Of a stretch of DNA of 64,000 bases, positions 45,441 through 58,022 are shown piece after piece. Each line of letters starts with the position of its first letter. Within the stretch, counting starts at the first letter, position 1. The position numbers were made by a program, and so were the translations under genes. This DNA comes from Physcia stellaris (Eukaryota > Ascomycota > Lecanoromycetes > Caliciales > Physciaceae). Under the pieces are notes generated by a model that searched no databases, was not told the origin of the DNA, and was given only the letters and a program-made list of their open reading frames with translations. The DNA is taken from assembly GCA_018902385.1 (NCBI GenBank), contig JABSSW010000028.1, positions 522,075-586,074 of the forward strand, written 5' to 3'.

Positions 45441-47164
45441 TTATCCGAAGTTCTTCTCAAGCCTCTTGAATAGGCGGTTCACGCCTTTATCGACTTTTGC
45501 AGCTTTTTGCTCAAATCTACCTGGTTGCTGACCTGGTCCAGCCTCGGAATGCTTCCGGTGCTTATGAGCCTCTTCCTCTGTTGGCCTGTAGAACTGATTA
45601 TGCACGTCATATTCACTACCTTGAGAGCTATGGCTATGATGCCGTTGGGGTTGCTGGCTGTAGTCAAAATTCGAGTAACTTCCTGTCGGAGCATGCTGCT
45701 GAGCTTTTTGTGGCTGCTGTGACTGAGGGCGAGACCCAAGGTAATCTGCATACTGCGGCTGCAAATGCTGTAATGGCTGTTTCTCACTACTGACATAAGA
45801 GGTCCCCAAGATCTCGGCAGTCGCGGTCCTTTGCAATCTGGGCTCTGCGCCATAGGGTTGTACGTTGGGGTCGACAGGTGGCGGTCCGAAAGACGGCATG
45901 GATTGTTGAGGTGGTGGAGAGACTGCAGTGTGATGGCTCTGAGGCATCGACGCAACGGAAGGCGTGGAACCATATGGGCTTACTGTGTTTCGACCGACCT
46001 GTGGAGGTGGTGGGATGGACGAGATACTCGAATGGCGCTGTCCTTGCACAATAGGCGGAGGAGAAAATGCAGGCTGAGCTGGTGGCGAGGTATGAGGACT
46101 TCCGTAAGCCTGAGGTTTCGGAGGACCGCTAAAGCCTTGCAAGAGAGGTGACTGGCCATAAGAAGGTCGCGAGGTAGGAGCCGGGGCCTGAGAAGGCAGG
46201 GGAGAAGGCATGGGTGAATAAGCTTGTGAATGGTCTCGTTGCGCTGCTGCAGCAAGCCCAGTCCCTTCCTCAGCATCCAATGGTGGAGGTGTCTTCTCAC
46301 GGTGTTTAATAGGTTCTGGAGCAGGAGGTGCCGCCGGGTTGTAGGCCAAAGGTTTGAAGGCTGAAGCGTCCTCTGCATGCGGTAGCTCTTGTCTGGTAGA
46401 GCTTTGTGATGTGCTTGGGGTGGAAGCAGAGGTAAAGGCCACAGAGCTGTTTCGAGAATCGCGTGTCTGGCCATTCTGATAGGCAGGATCCTGTACCGCC
46501 ATATTCTCTAGCTTTTGTACTACAGGACTGGTGATGTCTTGATGGGGATCTTGAACAGGAGGTGCATCCAGCACTTCGACTTGACCTTTTTCTAATATTT
46601 TGCTCACGCAACTGATAAAGGCATTCGCATCCTCGGCTTTCCAGAAGTAGAGATCAACAGTATGCAGGCGGAACAGAAACTTGCCTTCGTTTCTTGGGTC
46701 CGTGTTGGGGAGTCGCCAATGGTACTCTTGATTCTGGATTGGTATTTTCGGATCAGCTTGAAATCCGTCAACGGTGATGGTACATAAGGTCGGATGCTTG
46801 TGAGATTGTCTGATGGTTGCTGATTCTAACACTGTATCTCTCTTTAGCCCATTGGTGCTTGATTAGGCCATTGAAGTGCCACCTACACCCAGTAAAGGCG
46901 TCCTGCTCTTGCTTCCCCACATTGTTGGCGATCTCCAAGCGCCCTCCTTTACGAGTCTTGTTTCGGTGAAGATAGAGGTAAGACCCCTTGTCAAATCGAT
47001 GAGATAATGGTCGAGGGGTTGGGGCGCTGAAGTAGTAATGGATATCGGCGAAGCTAAGGCCGCTCTCTGTCAGCATCGATACAAAGGAATGGGCGATACA
47101 CCAGCAGTAAGGTATCTCCAACATACAGAATCAGCATACGCTCTTCCCCGTCGAGACTCGCCAT
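45441..47164 (-). CDS. Conserved fungal protein with PH-like N-terminal region and long Pro/Gln-rich tail
   Basis: Three exons: 47164-47127, 47053-46887 and 46831-45441. The introns are 73 and 55 nt and the product is 531 residues. The first exon encodes only MASLDGEERMLIL. The conserved N-terminal part (FSAPTPRPLSHRFDKGSYLY, HPTLCTITVDGFQADPKIP, then FLFRLHTVDLYFWKAEDANA) looks like a small beta-rich, PH-like fold, by inference. From about residue 160 to 480 it is Pro/Gln/Ser-rich and probably disordered, and it ends in a basic helix (KVDKGVNRLFKRLEKNF). I recall conserved ascomycete proteins of this design with no assigned role. Its start codon lies only about 170 bp from the edge of the RIP-like AT-rich block, so its promoter is squeezed against heterochromatin-like DNA. 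The gene itself appears intact. Confidence 0.75.
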
Positions 47165-47339
47165 GAGCAAACCCACTTGTAGCTTCCTCAGTAGTTTGGC
47201 TTTTCCTGCCTATCTATGGATCAGAGTTAGATCGCTCAATGCTCTAGGCTGGTCCAGAGCAAGGCGCCCAACTCCTGATTCCCTCTGTCTGATTGATTGA
47301 TTGAATCATTCATTAAGCACTCGAAACCGACCTTAAAGA
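47165..47339. other. Boundary between normal and AT-rich isochore, with a GATT tract
   Basis: Composition changes abruptly after about 47,335. A short GATT tract (47,291-47,304; AATC on the minus strand) lies at the left edge, where the 3' end of the minus-strand LINE is expected. It may be that element's simple-repeat tail. Confidence 0.5.
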
Positions 47340-50300
47340 TCCGTTATGCGGCTAAAAACAATCGAGTCAATCATCTTCTAAAAATTTTTGACTCTATACA
47401 GAATTATTTGCTTTTGATGTTTTGTTTTTTATTCGAACAAATCATTTCAAACATTTTTATTTTCATGATTTTTTCTCATTTTCATTTTGTACGAAAATTT
47501 CAATTTAACGCATTTTTTTTGCAATTTTTATTTTTCGTCGTTCGTAATTGAAATTCGTAAATAATCAATGAATTCGAATTTTTCGATAAATTTTGTCGTT
47601 TTTGTCAAATTGATCGAATTGATCAATATGTTCATCAATTTTATTTTTTTCATTTCGTTTTTTTAATTTCGTTAATTCATAAATTTTTGCGAAATTTTTT
47701 CAATTTTGCATTCGAAAAATACGTGTTTAATCGTTTGTTTGTTACATATGCATAAACACATGAAATTTTCGATTTGTTTTTTGTTATATAAAAACGTTCG
47801 TAAATTTATTTTGATTGTGCGAAATTGTATTGTTATGACATTGAATTTTTTAGTGAATTTTTCGTGTAATCGCAATATTGTTTTATTGAATTTCGATGTA
47901 ATTTTATACAAATTTTTTTTATTGCAATTTTTTTATTTTTCATTTTATTGTTGTTTTATCGATTTATTTATCACGATTTTGACGACGTTTTTCAACATTT
48001 GCACATTCGTTTGTTGTGTTTTGTGATCGATGTTTTTTTTTTTTTTCGTTTTTTCAATTTTCATTTCGTGATTTGTTTGATCGCAACGTTTGTTTGTTCG
48101 TTGTTTTTGATATCGATGTGAATCGAAATTCAATGCAATTTCATTTCAATATATTTGTTTCGCAATTCGTTGATCAATCAAATTATTCATTTCATCAAAT
48201 ATTGATCGAAATTGATTTTTGAATTGTGCATCGTTTGAATTGCTGTTTGATTGTCGATGCATATGACGAATTTCGATTTTTTTGCAAATTTCAAAAACGA
48301 ATGCAATCGCATGTTCATTGTTAAAACGATGTCATATAATTCAACAAAATAAATCGTGTATGACGTAATAAATTTCAAATACGTTTTTGTTATAAATAAT
48401 TTCGTTTTTGCAAATATCGTTGTTGCATTCATTTTATCGTTAATGTCGTTTTCGTTTGTATATATATAATTGATCGAATTCGTTGTTAATTATATTTTGT
48501 AATATTTTTCAATTTTTTTGTTTTTCATGATACGTGCAATTGACGATGTTCATCATGACAATACGACAAAAAATAAAATTTTTTTCATATCGTATGTTTT
48601 GATGTTTTTTTTTTTGAATTTATTCATTAGTTTTTTCAATAAATTGACGTTTTTCGATTTTTTGATGAAACGATCGCGTATAATCGTATCGTATATCGAA
48701 TTTGTTATTAATTTCATTGCGAACGCGTTGATGAATTTATTCAAACGTAAATGCATAAACATTGAATTGATTTCGATGTTGAACGTTTTTTTCGAAATGA
48801 TTTTGTATGTTTTCGTTATGATTTTTTCGATTTGATATTGAACATTCGTTAATTTTTTGATTATTTTTTTGTTGTGATTTTTTTTTTGTCGACGTGTATC
48901 ACATCGAACATGCGTATGTGAATTGTGAAATGAAAATCGTTTGCATCATTTGTTTCATTTTCGAAAATTTAACATTTCATGTAATGTCGTCGAAATTGCG
49001 TAATGTTTTTATAAATTTCAATGTTTTCGTTTTGTTTTGATTGATTTGTGTTTTTCAATTGAATTTTTCGTTCATTATGATTTTCAAATATTTCATTTTT
49101 TTGTTTGTTTTGATTTTTTGATTGAATTCAAAAAATAATATCGATTCGATGACGTTTTTTTTTTCGATTGAAATAAATGAATTGATATTTGAAAAATGCA
49201 AATTTCATTTTATATTTCAATGTTCACGATACGTAAACTTTTTTTGTGTGTTTTGATTATAATATCGTTACATTTTTCGAAAATGTGATTTTTCGTCAAC
49301 ATTTTTACATCGTCGACGAATTCGTTCGCTAAAATATTTTTTTTCAAAACTTTCAATAAAAATGCGTTGTAAAAAAAAAAATCGATAACATAAATGAATT
49401 TTGAGAAATATATATAAATATTTCGAATCATTCGATATCGTATTCGTTCGTTTTCAAAATCGTCATTTTATTGATCAAAAAAAACAATTTATTTTATTAA
49501 TTTTTCGTTTAAACGTTTCATTTTGAAATTGTGTAACAATTTTAAACGCGTTATATTGTCGAAAACGTTCATCACGTCGAAAAACATGATCACGATTATA
49601 ATTTTTTTGTTTTATGTCGAATGTATTTCATTCGCAAATTGATGATCGATTTCTCAAATACGTCAAAATCTTATAAGCGAATTTGATGAATCAAACGTAT
49701 GTTTTGCTTACAAAAATGTCAAACGTTTTCAAATTGATGAAATAATCATTCAATTTGACAAGAATGTTCAAATTAACAATCATATTTTTTATTGTCAAGA
49801 ATTTTCTGATTCTCAATAGCTTGTAAAATTCAAAATTCTTGAAAAACATATCGTTTCATGCTAATTAATGACATTTTCGAATTTTTGTTTTTTTTTTGCA
49901 TTGTTTTTTATTTGAAAATTTATGCATCACAACGTTCGCAAAGATATTTGACAACATTGTGAATGTCATGTATGAAAAGTTTCATTCGTGTTTTCATCAT
50001 ATCAAATTTCTTCGAATATTGTCAATTTTATATTCTCGATGATTTTTATTATACTATAAAATCACGATAGTTTCGAAAATTTTCTATGCATGATGTCATG
50101 CATGATGTCATTGTAAATAATGTCGAATTGTTTTTTTTTTTCGTTGTTGAAAATTTTTCAAACAAATTGAAATACGATGATCATTGAAACATGATTAAAA
50201 TATATTTTGTTCATTGTTAAACGTCTGAGCATTTTGTCGATTACTCGAATTCTTGAAAATTCTTAAATGAATCGTCGTGAATCAAATTCATCAATTTTCG

Positions 50301-51336
50301 AATTCTCGTCGTCGATTTAAGAAATGTTTTGTAATTTTGATCGTCGTCAAATTGTTTATCATTTTCGTCGTATCATCAAATCATTTCATTTTTTTCAACA
50401 TTGCATTTTTTTTGAATTGAATTCAAATTGTATTCAAAAACAATTTGTATTCAAAATTTTCGAATCGCGTTATTCAATCAACAAAACTCAATGCATTCAT
50501 TTTGCGTTGATTTTTTTTTTTTTGTTTGACGTCGTCGCATTTTGCGTGATATTTGTTAATTGTATATTGCAAATTTCATTGATTTGAATTATTTTTTTCA
50601 ATTTTTTCGTTGTCGACGTTGTATTGACATCGAACATGACATCAACGATGCGCGAATCAATCGAATTTTGATTTTTCAACATTAACGACATGATTTCAAT
50701 TTTTTTCGTTTAAAATAAATGCATTGCATATCGAGTGAAATGTGTCGATTATATTTATTTTCGATTTTGCGTTGATTTTTTAACGATATAATTATTCGTC
50801 GATTTTTTTGATCAATTGACAATCATTAATTTCGTGCAACGACAATTGTTCAGCGTGTCGAAATGATTGAATTGATTTTTGCATTCGTGAACAAATCAAA
50901 TTATTGCAACAAAAAATCGAATGATATTTATTTTTGTAAATTGCAACAGAAATTTTTTCGATAATTTTGTTCGCAAATTCTGTTCAAATCAAACAAATTT
51001 ATTCAATTTTTAATCATGTTTTTATCGTCGCGTTTTTTTCGATTGTTTCGTTTTCGACTCGACGATCGCTGTTGACGTTGATAAAATCATTCATTGACGT
51101 TAATTCGTCGAATAAATTGTCGTCAAACGTCATTTGATCATTTTTTTCATGAAAATCGTCATTTCTTGTTCGAACATTTTTTACGTTTTTGTCGTTTGAT
51201 CGCGAAAAATCGCGTCGCGATTTATCAGTTTTTTTTTTTTTTGAATTTGCGAAAAACAATATAAATCGTCGAAACATTAACGATGAACATTTCGTTGATG
51301 TTAATCAAATGCGACATGACATGCAATATCATTGTT
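47340..51336 (-). mobile_element. Mutated Tad-like LINE (non-LTR retrotransposon), minus strand
   Basis: Very AT-rich sequence (poly-stop after C-to-T decay) still shows LINE domains in minus-strand order. A reverse-transcriptase core lies at about 49,431-49,210 (VIDFFFYNAFLLKVLKK, then ANEFVDDVKMLTKN with the FVDD catalytic box). RNase H is at 48,432-48,187 (CIDNQTAIQTMHNSKINFDQ). The C-terminal Cys/His segment is at 47,911-47,672 (MCLCICNKQTIKHVFFEC). A charged, gag-like segment at 51,277-51,014 would be the upstream ORF. The element's 3' end faces the gene block. It is truncated on the right by the gypsy insertion at 51,342 and may continue after 63,595. No intact protein can be made. Confidence 0.75.
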
Positions 51337-51341
51337 TTATC

Positions 51342-51558
51342 TGTGACGAACGTACATCGAATTCAACATCTGACAGATTTAACATCGAGTTAACATCGTT
51401 ATTTTATCACATCGAATGTTAAGATCGAGATTCGTTTTGACGCATTCAAGAAATCAAATCTTTTACATATGTTTTTGCAAATTTCATGTATTTGCTTTTT
51501 ATTTCGATATTCTCGTGTAATTATGTAGTAATATTATATTTTTGCATAGCATTTCACA
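51342..51558 (+). repeat. Left LTR of the gypsy element
   Basis: Starts TGTGACGAACG and ends CACA. It is collinear with the right LTR at 63,375-63,589, with many C/T and G/A differences, and is preceded by TTATC. Confidence 0.88.
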
Positions 51559-52448
51559 TTATATCGAAGTCATTCTTTTTCATGTTCGTTTATGATACGC
51601 GAGCATTCAAATAAACAAAGCTTTCTGTTTCAAAATTCAAAGATTGATAGAAAAGCATAATAAGTTCGTATCGTTTGATCATTCAAAAGAAACAACAAAA
51701 CGTAACAAATTGATTGTGAATGCGAAGAAACGAAGATAATAAATTCGTTTGTCGATTCAATTGAATATTTTGACAGACGAATCTCAACGATAATCGATGT
51801 CACGAAAAGATTTTCTCGAACGTCGATTCAAATTCGCTTCACTATTAATTGACAAAATTTCTTTGTTTCAGAAATGATTCGATTACATCATCAAACACAT
51901 ATCAAATCATTTCGAAAAAATGACATTCATACAAAAAAACATCAAAAAATTAATCAAAAATTTCACACTCAATCGATTATTTAAGTTTTTTATATTTCGA
52001 ATTTTTTTTTCTTTTTTTTTTCAATTCAATCATTTATTATTTTTTATCATCATGATTTTTTCAATTCGTCTGAAAAAACGTCAACGATTCAACGAAATAA
52101 AAGAACTGAATATTTTCGATTTTAATCAAAAAATCGATGATTTTGAACGTTTTCTCGATATTTATATGATCACAACAATGTTCGATTTTACAAAATCGAA
52201 TTTCATCATGATTTTGACGTCAATTGACATATTCAATTTTTCGAAATTAAAAAGCGATTTTTGAACAATTTGCACGATTCTGAAAAGTTCTGAAATTTTT
52301 TCGAAAAAATAGAAACAAAAACATCAATATCATTCGTGTCTGAAACAATCGCGAAAAATACATAAAAACGAAAAATTTAAAACATTTTTTAAAATTCGAT
52401 GAAATCAACGTTCAACTCGAAACAAATCGAATTGAAACTCATAAATAT

Positions 52449-52599
52449 TGTTACGGTAAACCTTCGCATAGGGCTGGAGTCAGAATATCTTGACCAGAAG
52501 AGACTAGCGCCTTGGCAGCCTGGCCCATATCTCGCACTCTGCTTCCTAGATAGTAACAATCAAGCATATTATCCACCCACATCACGATTTATCGTAACA
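52449..52599 (+). repeat. Left LTR of the small element
   Basis: 151 bp, TG...CA, with a 7-bp inverted end (TGTTACG/CGTAACA). It is preceded by AATAT. Confidence 0.93.
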
Positions 52600-52970
52600 A
52601 TGGTAGCATCATCGAGTTCGATTGACAGCTTTCATCGCTGTCTTAAAACGCAGCTCTAGTTACCGTGTAACGCCTAGCTGCTGCGCAGTTCTAACTCCCG
52701 TGGAGTATCTAGTTCAGCAGACGATAATTGCTGCAGCCCCTGTGGAGCATCTAGTTGCTCTGCAACGTCCAGCTTTCGAGCACCTATCGAGTCAGAATAA
52801 CCTAGCCATTCGGCACCAGAATCCCTACTCACCCACGAGTCCTCCGCATCTCAATAACTAGCCACCGAGCACCAGAAACCCCGGTCCCGAGTCCGCGGTA
52901 ACCAGATCCAGATATTCGACCAGAAGATCTATCTACCTATCTACCTACCTACCCGTCAACTACCGAAATC

Positions 52971-54475
52971 ATGACAATGGCAGTCAGCATTGAAGAGACG
53001 TGCAGAAAGCTTGATACCATGACGAATGCGCTCAAGATCACTATGGCAGAACAAGAAGCGATTGCACGTAAGGATTATCATCGAGAATGCGACATTTTCA
53101 TGCCAAGTCTCTTTGTATCTGATAAATATCCTGAAGAAGATGTGATGTACAAAGAGGACATAGCCATTTATCGAGACGCTAATCGCTTCATTAACAACCT
53201 CAAGATCAAGCGTAACGACGGCTTTCAATTCAAAGCGAAGCTCGTTGCACGGTACTGTTTTCAAGGCTGAGTCGCAGATTGGTTTTTCGACCTTATGAAG
53301 AAGTTGCAAAATCAAATAGCATTGAATCTCGATATCCTTTGCAACCGCTTAGATCAGAAGTACGAGCAAGAATGGCGAAGCATGCGAGATCAACAACAAC
53401 AGAAGAAGCAGCGCATAAAACAAGAAACCGAAGAAGCTCGTATAGCAAAGGAGCGAGCAGAAGCATTTGCCTGCAGACGTTGCCCTGCCAAGTTTCCGAG
53501 CAATACGAAACTCCACCAGCATATCCAGGACCACCACCAGAAGCCTGCAAAGCCTGCAGGCGAAATCGCGAAACCTACACCAAGCGAGCCCGCCAAGATG
53601 ACAACCGCAGATCTTACACCCCCGCAAAACCTCCTCCACCGAGTGAGCCAGCATTGATGCTCACACCACCTATTAGCCAGTCAAAACCGACCTCCGATAC
53701 CTCACTTCCATTGACTCCACCTGCTACACCAATGGCCTCGAAGCCGTCAACTCCTGCCAGCCCCGCAACACCACGAAATCAATTATCCTGGGCCGAAATA
53801 GCCTCACGCCCAGTCATTGCGCCAAAGCCTTCGCGTCTCCCAATTCCTACACCAAAGCGACTACCAAGTATCGCAGAGACTGCACCAATCACATGCCCGC
53901 CTACTCCGCAGCCAGCACCGAAACACCAGAAACCCTACCTTACAATCGAAGACCTGTTCGAGATGTTCGGTGGGAAGCCCAAGAGAACAGACCTCTTCCA
54001 TACCAAGCATCACACTAGGAACGATGCGCATTCTCGAGCCATCTCCCCCTCCTCCTACTCCTACCAGGCCAAGATCACCGCATACTTCAGCCCCGCAGCC
54101 AATCAGGGCATCAGGATTAGTCAGGGCTCGAAAACTCCAAATCCGAGGAGTTTTCAGCAGCATACGCCCGCGGAATCGAACCGCACCAAATCCACCCCCA
54201 GCAAGTGGTCTGAGAAATCGGCCATTTCACCATACAAAACATCGACCTTCTCCCGCCTACCTACCTCAGAGATATCGAGCATCCTGCCATACAAAATGCC
54301 CGTCATCTCTGGCCGCCTACACCGTTCACCTACTCAAGCCCCTTCCGGCATCTCCGCCTTTCGCATACCTGCCGCATCTGCAGCGGTTCTTTCGGATCGA
54401 ACAATGGCCTGCATCGGCACCTAAAAGCAATCCATTTCAACCAAGCGATTCGCCGGCATTGCCGTTGATCATCTA
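52971..54475 (+). pseudogene. Gag-like C2H2 zinc-finger ORF of the small LTR element, broken
   Basis: It begins at 52,971 (MTMAVSIEETCRKLDT) and includes YRDANRFINNLKIKRNDGF. A TGA at 53,268-53,270 interrupts it, and the same frame resumes with WFFDLMKKLQNQIALNL. A first C2H2 finger follows (FACRRCPAKF...LHQHIQDHH). The protein then changes frame near 53,620 to a Pro/Thr-rich part (LSWAEIASRPVIAPKPSRL; TIEDLFEMFGGKPKRT) and again near 54,380 to a second finger (CRICSGSFGSNNGLHRHLKA, ending IH) that stops at about 54,475. I recall similar two-finger proteins as repeats in ascomycete genomes. The stop and two frame changes make this copy non-functional unless it uses frameshifting. Confidence 0.7.
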
Positions 54476-54644
54476 GATCTGGCACCGGGCGCAATCCACA
54501 GAGATATCTGTGCCAATGGACGGAGAACTCGGTGGATTCCTTACTTCTTTACATGTATTACTAATAGAGTTCTCATGGATGGATCGAATGTCCCCGCCAC
54601 ACGGCACAACGAGGGCGTTGTGGTCTTCTTTCGTTGGTGGCATC

Positions 54645-54794
54645 TGTTACGGTAAACCTCCACATAGAGCTGAAGTCAGAATATCTTGATCAGAACAGAC
54701 TAGTGCTTTGACAGCCTGGCTCATATCTCGCACTCTGCTTTCTAGATAGTAAGAATCAAGCATTTATTCATTCACATCACGATTTATCGTAACA
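54645..54794 (+). repeat. Right LTR of the small element
   Basis: 150 bp. Against the left LTR there are about 15 substitutions and one gap. Twelve substitutions put T or A here where the left copy has C or G, and ten of those twelve are in CpY/RpG context. It is followed by AATAT. Confidence 0.93.
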
Positions 54795-55204
54795 AATATC
54801 GTACAAAAATCAACAAGCGATTCGTCGCTAATCGTAAACTAAAAAAAAAACAAAGAAAAAATTTTCGAACGATTAAATTGTCGACGTTTTTTCAAAAATT
54901 AATTATGACGAAAAAATTGATTTTTTCAAAACTCGTTCAAGAAACAAAAAATTAATTTCTAAATACATCGATTTTTCTATTTTTATGAACACAAAAATTC
55001 AAACATTTTCGATTACATTCGATATGATATCTGAAAAATAAATGCGTAAATAAATTGAAAATCAATGCGAATTGATATTTCATTAAACAACAAAAAGTCA
55101 TTGCAATCGTTCAATGATTAAAAAACAAAATCGTCGAACACGTTAAACATTCGACGTAAAATTCAACGTCATTTCTTTTTCGATTATCAAGAAATTTTCA
55201 TGAA

Positions 55205-55663
55205 TTGTTCGATATCATTTACGTTAATGCAAATCATGATCGAAATATTCGACGTAAATACGACGATTTCAAAATGAAATTTTCGAATGTGTACAACGAA
55301 TTTTATTCAAAATTTCTATTATTGATTAATCAATTATTCAACAAATTTGATGACGACAAAATTCATGATTTGAAAAAAAAATTTATCGTTAAATTCAAAT
55401 TGATTATGAATAATTTGAATAATTTCATTTCGTTTGATGTTTTTCATCGAAAAATTCAAACAATCGATAATCGTCATCGACGTATTCAAAATGATGACGA
55501 TAATTTTTTCAAATTTTCGAATTCGATTGCAAACATTTCGAATTCGTCGAAACGAAAAATATTTTGCGAAATTGATCATCAATTACATCAATTCAATCGA
55601 AAAATTTTTTACAAAACTGTCATAATTCGAATTTTTTTTTTGAATAAAAAATGTCGTCGTTAA
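55205..55663 (+). pseudogene. Gypsy gag remnant
   Basis: A frame of 152 codons with the gag layout: NIRRKYDDFKMKFSNVYNEF, then YSKFLLLINQLF, and a run of polar and aromatic residues. It matches the capsid region of fungal Ty3/gypsy Gag after C-to-T decay. It lies just right of the small LTR insertion, which therefore landed within or just before gag. Confidence 0.6.
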
Positions 55664-56477
55664 TTTGATAATTTAAAAAACATTGATAAAAAAAAAATGA
55701 AATCAAACAAATCGTTATTCGAATGAATAAACGATTTGATTAAAAAAAAAATATTCAATTTTCAAAATATTGCAACGATTTTCGATTATGTTAACAATAT
55801 ATTCATTGTTTTTTCATTTTTCGATGAATCGAAAAACTAATTATCTTTTTCGAAAACGCGAAAAAAATTATCAAAATTTGTTCACGAAATTTTCAACATA
55901 ACATTTTTAACGAATTTCTTTGTAAATTTTTAATTAAGAAAATAAATTTGTTTTTGACAATCGAAAAATCATGATTCGCGACTTAATTGATATCGATGTT
56001 TTTGAATATGTTTTCGATTAATGAGAAAATTGCGCAAAAAATTTTGTAATAAATTAAAATTAATTTCAATATTTCTATCGAAATTCAAAAGAATTTTTAA
56101 TTTCGAAAAAACAAAAATCAAATTTATTATTCATCAAATATTGTTCAAAATGACGATACAAAATCATTCGAAACTTTTCGCTTTTTCTGTTTATAGAACA
56201 CAACCTATAAAAAATATCTATCGTTTCCTCTACAAAAAGTTTACTACCTTATTGGGTTAGACCAATCTTGGCGAAGAACATCAAAGTTTTGGTGCAATTT
56301 TTTCGCACATTGCACACCAACCAAGAACTTGATATGATTTTTGTCTATGTAGTCAAAGTTGTAGAGTTTAATGAGGGGAATCCAATACTGTAACGTTTGT
56401 TGAATTCTGACGTGGGCGCATCGAGTTATTGAAATGCGGAGTTTTGATCGCATACAAATTGATGGATTCGGGGTTCG

Positions 56478-58022
56478 ATGACCCAAACACCAACAACAAC
56501 ATCAACTTCAACTCCATATCAACTCAACCACGAGAATTTCAACGAATCCCAACAAATCATGCAGCTGACGTTGGATTTAGGCCTTTCTACTACGGCGCGT
56601 TCGCGTGGTGCAGCAAATCGCCATGCCAAAGAGCGAGAGAAACGGGGTGCTCTCCAGAAACTTACTCCTACTTCTACGTTTACCTTTACTTCTGCTGCTG
56701 CATCGATCGAAATCAGCGCTCCCTACGAATGTCATTCAATGACTGTTACACCTCAAACACCCGTCGAGTTTCGAGAGCCTCACTACACAATCAATGGCCG
56801 AAATGGAATGACGTTGGATAGACAAGAGCCTGGAATCTATCCGGTCCCACAGCCAGCTATTATTCAGGATCCAATGACTAAAGCACGTCCCATGTTTGAC
56901 GTTGCATTCGATGTTTCAAAGGTTAAGACACATACGCGTTCTCAAGTGGAATCACAGCAAAAACTGCTGCAAAAGGATCAGGAAGCTTGGGAGGGTCAGA
57001 TCTTTCAATACTTTTGGCGATTGGAACGATCTGAAATCATACGAATCAATGGAGAACTTTTTCTTCGGATCTCGAATATCGGTTAGGACTGTCTGGAGGG
57101 GCTTTGTTTCAAGAGCATTTTCGTTTTCAACCTTGGACGGAGCGTTCTGTATGGAGTGGTTATGCTCATTGCAAATTCAAAAGTATTACTCTCCTCTTTC
57201 TACGGCTGTTCGAGCCAACGATGAGGAGAAAATTCGCTTGCATATGAGGGAGGAAATAGTGAAACATAGCAGTCGTTTTCTTCTCAAATCGTTGACGAAA
57301 TACGCCTGCAATGCGATGCAAAGAAAGAGATGGAAACTTGATCCTCCACACAATATCCCAACCCCGAAGAAGCTCAACTTGCAAAGGATATCAAGCGGGC
57401 GAAAAAGGCGAACGAAAGAGTGAAAGCGGAGGCAACAAGAATAGAAAGGGAAAAGCATTCAGCTTGGCCAGACGAGCCGGACGATTCTGATGAGTCGGAC
57501 GATACATATATGACCGACGAATCGATCGATTCTGACAATCGTTCTGACGACGACGAGGAGTGCAATGGAGCGAGTTGGTTGAATTGAGAACCGAAGCAGA
57601 CGAGCATAAATGGAAGCAAAAAAGAGCTTTACTCGAGTATGCCATGGTCGATATAACCTCCACGAATTGCCCTCTTCAGGCCGAATCGACCTCCACCAAA
57701 TGCCTTATCAAATGCTCCACCGAATGCTCCACCAAATGCCTCAGCAAATGCCTCACCGAATGCCTCACCGAATGCCTCACCGAATGCCTCACCGAATGCC
57801 TCCATGCGCGGATCACTTCCGCAGGCATACACCGATGCAAAGACTGCAGATTCGAGCTTTTCGAGCCTTAATAAGCCAGAAGACCTCGCTGGAGAAACAG
57901 GCCCGATTTGTATGGCATATTCTCGATATCTCTGCCGCAGATGGCCAGGCCAGTCAGAATTCTGGGACCAGCATATGTACATAGTATCCAGAATGGCCAA
58001 TATCAGGGCAAATCTATCCTGA
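56478..58022 (+). pseudogene. Element-encoded protein of the second island, split over several frames
   Basis: The first frame (56,478-57,086) starts MTQTPTTTSTSTPYQLNHEN and includes QLTLDLGLSTTARSRGAANR and MTKARPMFDVAFDVSKVKTH. Coding-like sequence continues in other frames: YYSPLSTAVRANDEEKIRLH (about 57,180-57,240), then a lysine/glutamate-rich stretch with an acidic tail (ERVKAEATRIEREK, SDDTYMTDESIDSDNRSDDD, about 57,380-57,585), and finally a frame (57,804-58,022) with LCRRWPGQSEFWDQHMYIV. The changes of frame suggest decay. I do not recognise the protein; a gag-like or structural protein is plausible from its charge and position. Confidence 0.4.
57694..57804. repeat. 12-bp minisatellite in the second island
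   Basis: About nine units of a CGAATGCCTCAC-type dodecamer, the last four nearly perfect. As 12 is a multiple of three, each frame gives a clean tetrapeptide repeat: SPNA on the + strand and EAFG on the minus strand. That explains the long frames on both strands here. Confidence 0.85.

Larger units (their letters stand above)
52449..54794 (+). mobile_element. Small non-autonomous LTR element nested in the gypsy element
   Basis: A 2,346-bp island of normal base composition inside AT-rich DNA. Its ends are direct repeats (TGTTACGGTAAACC...ATCGTAACA) of 151 and 150 bp, flanked by the 5-bp duplication AATAT (52,444-52,448 and 54,795-54,799). Just inside the left LTR, 52,601-52,610 reads TGGTAGCATC, which matches the initiator-tRNA-Met primer site of Ty1 (TGGTAGCGCC) at 8 of 10 bases. 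There is no RT or integrase, only a gag-like C2H2 frame, so the element depends on others. The LTRs differ at about 15 positions, so it is not brand new. Confidence 0.92.

Noticed and set aside
56465-56485. GGTTCGATGACC, resembling a tRNA B-box
   Set aside because: No A-box or cloverleaf can be drawn around it. The same holds for GGTTCGATACT near 32,325.
57629-58000. Minus-strand frame rich in EAFG repeats
   Set aside because: The dodecamer repeat keeps all frames clean on both strands. The + strand frame continues into more protein-like sequence (57,804-58,022).
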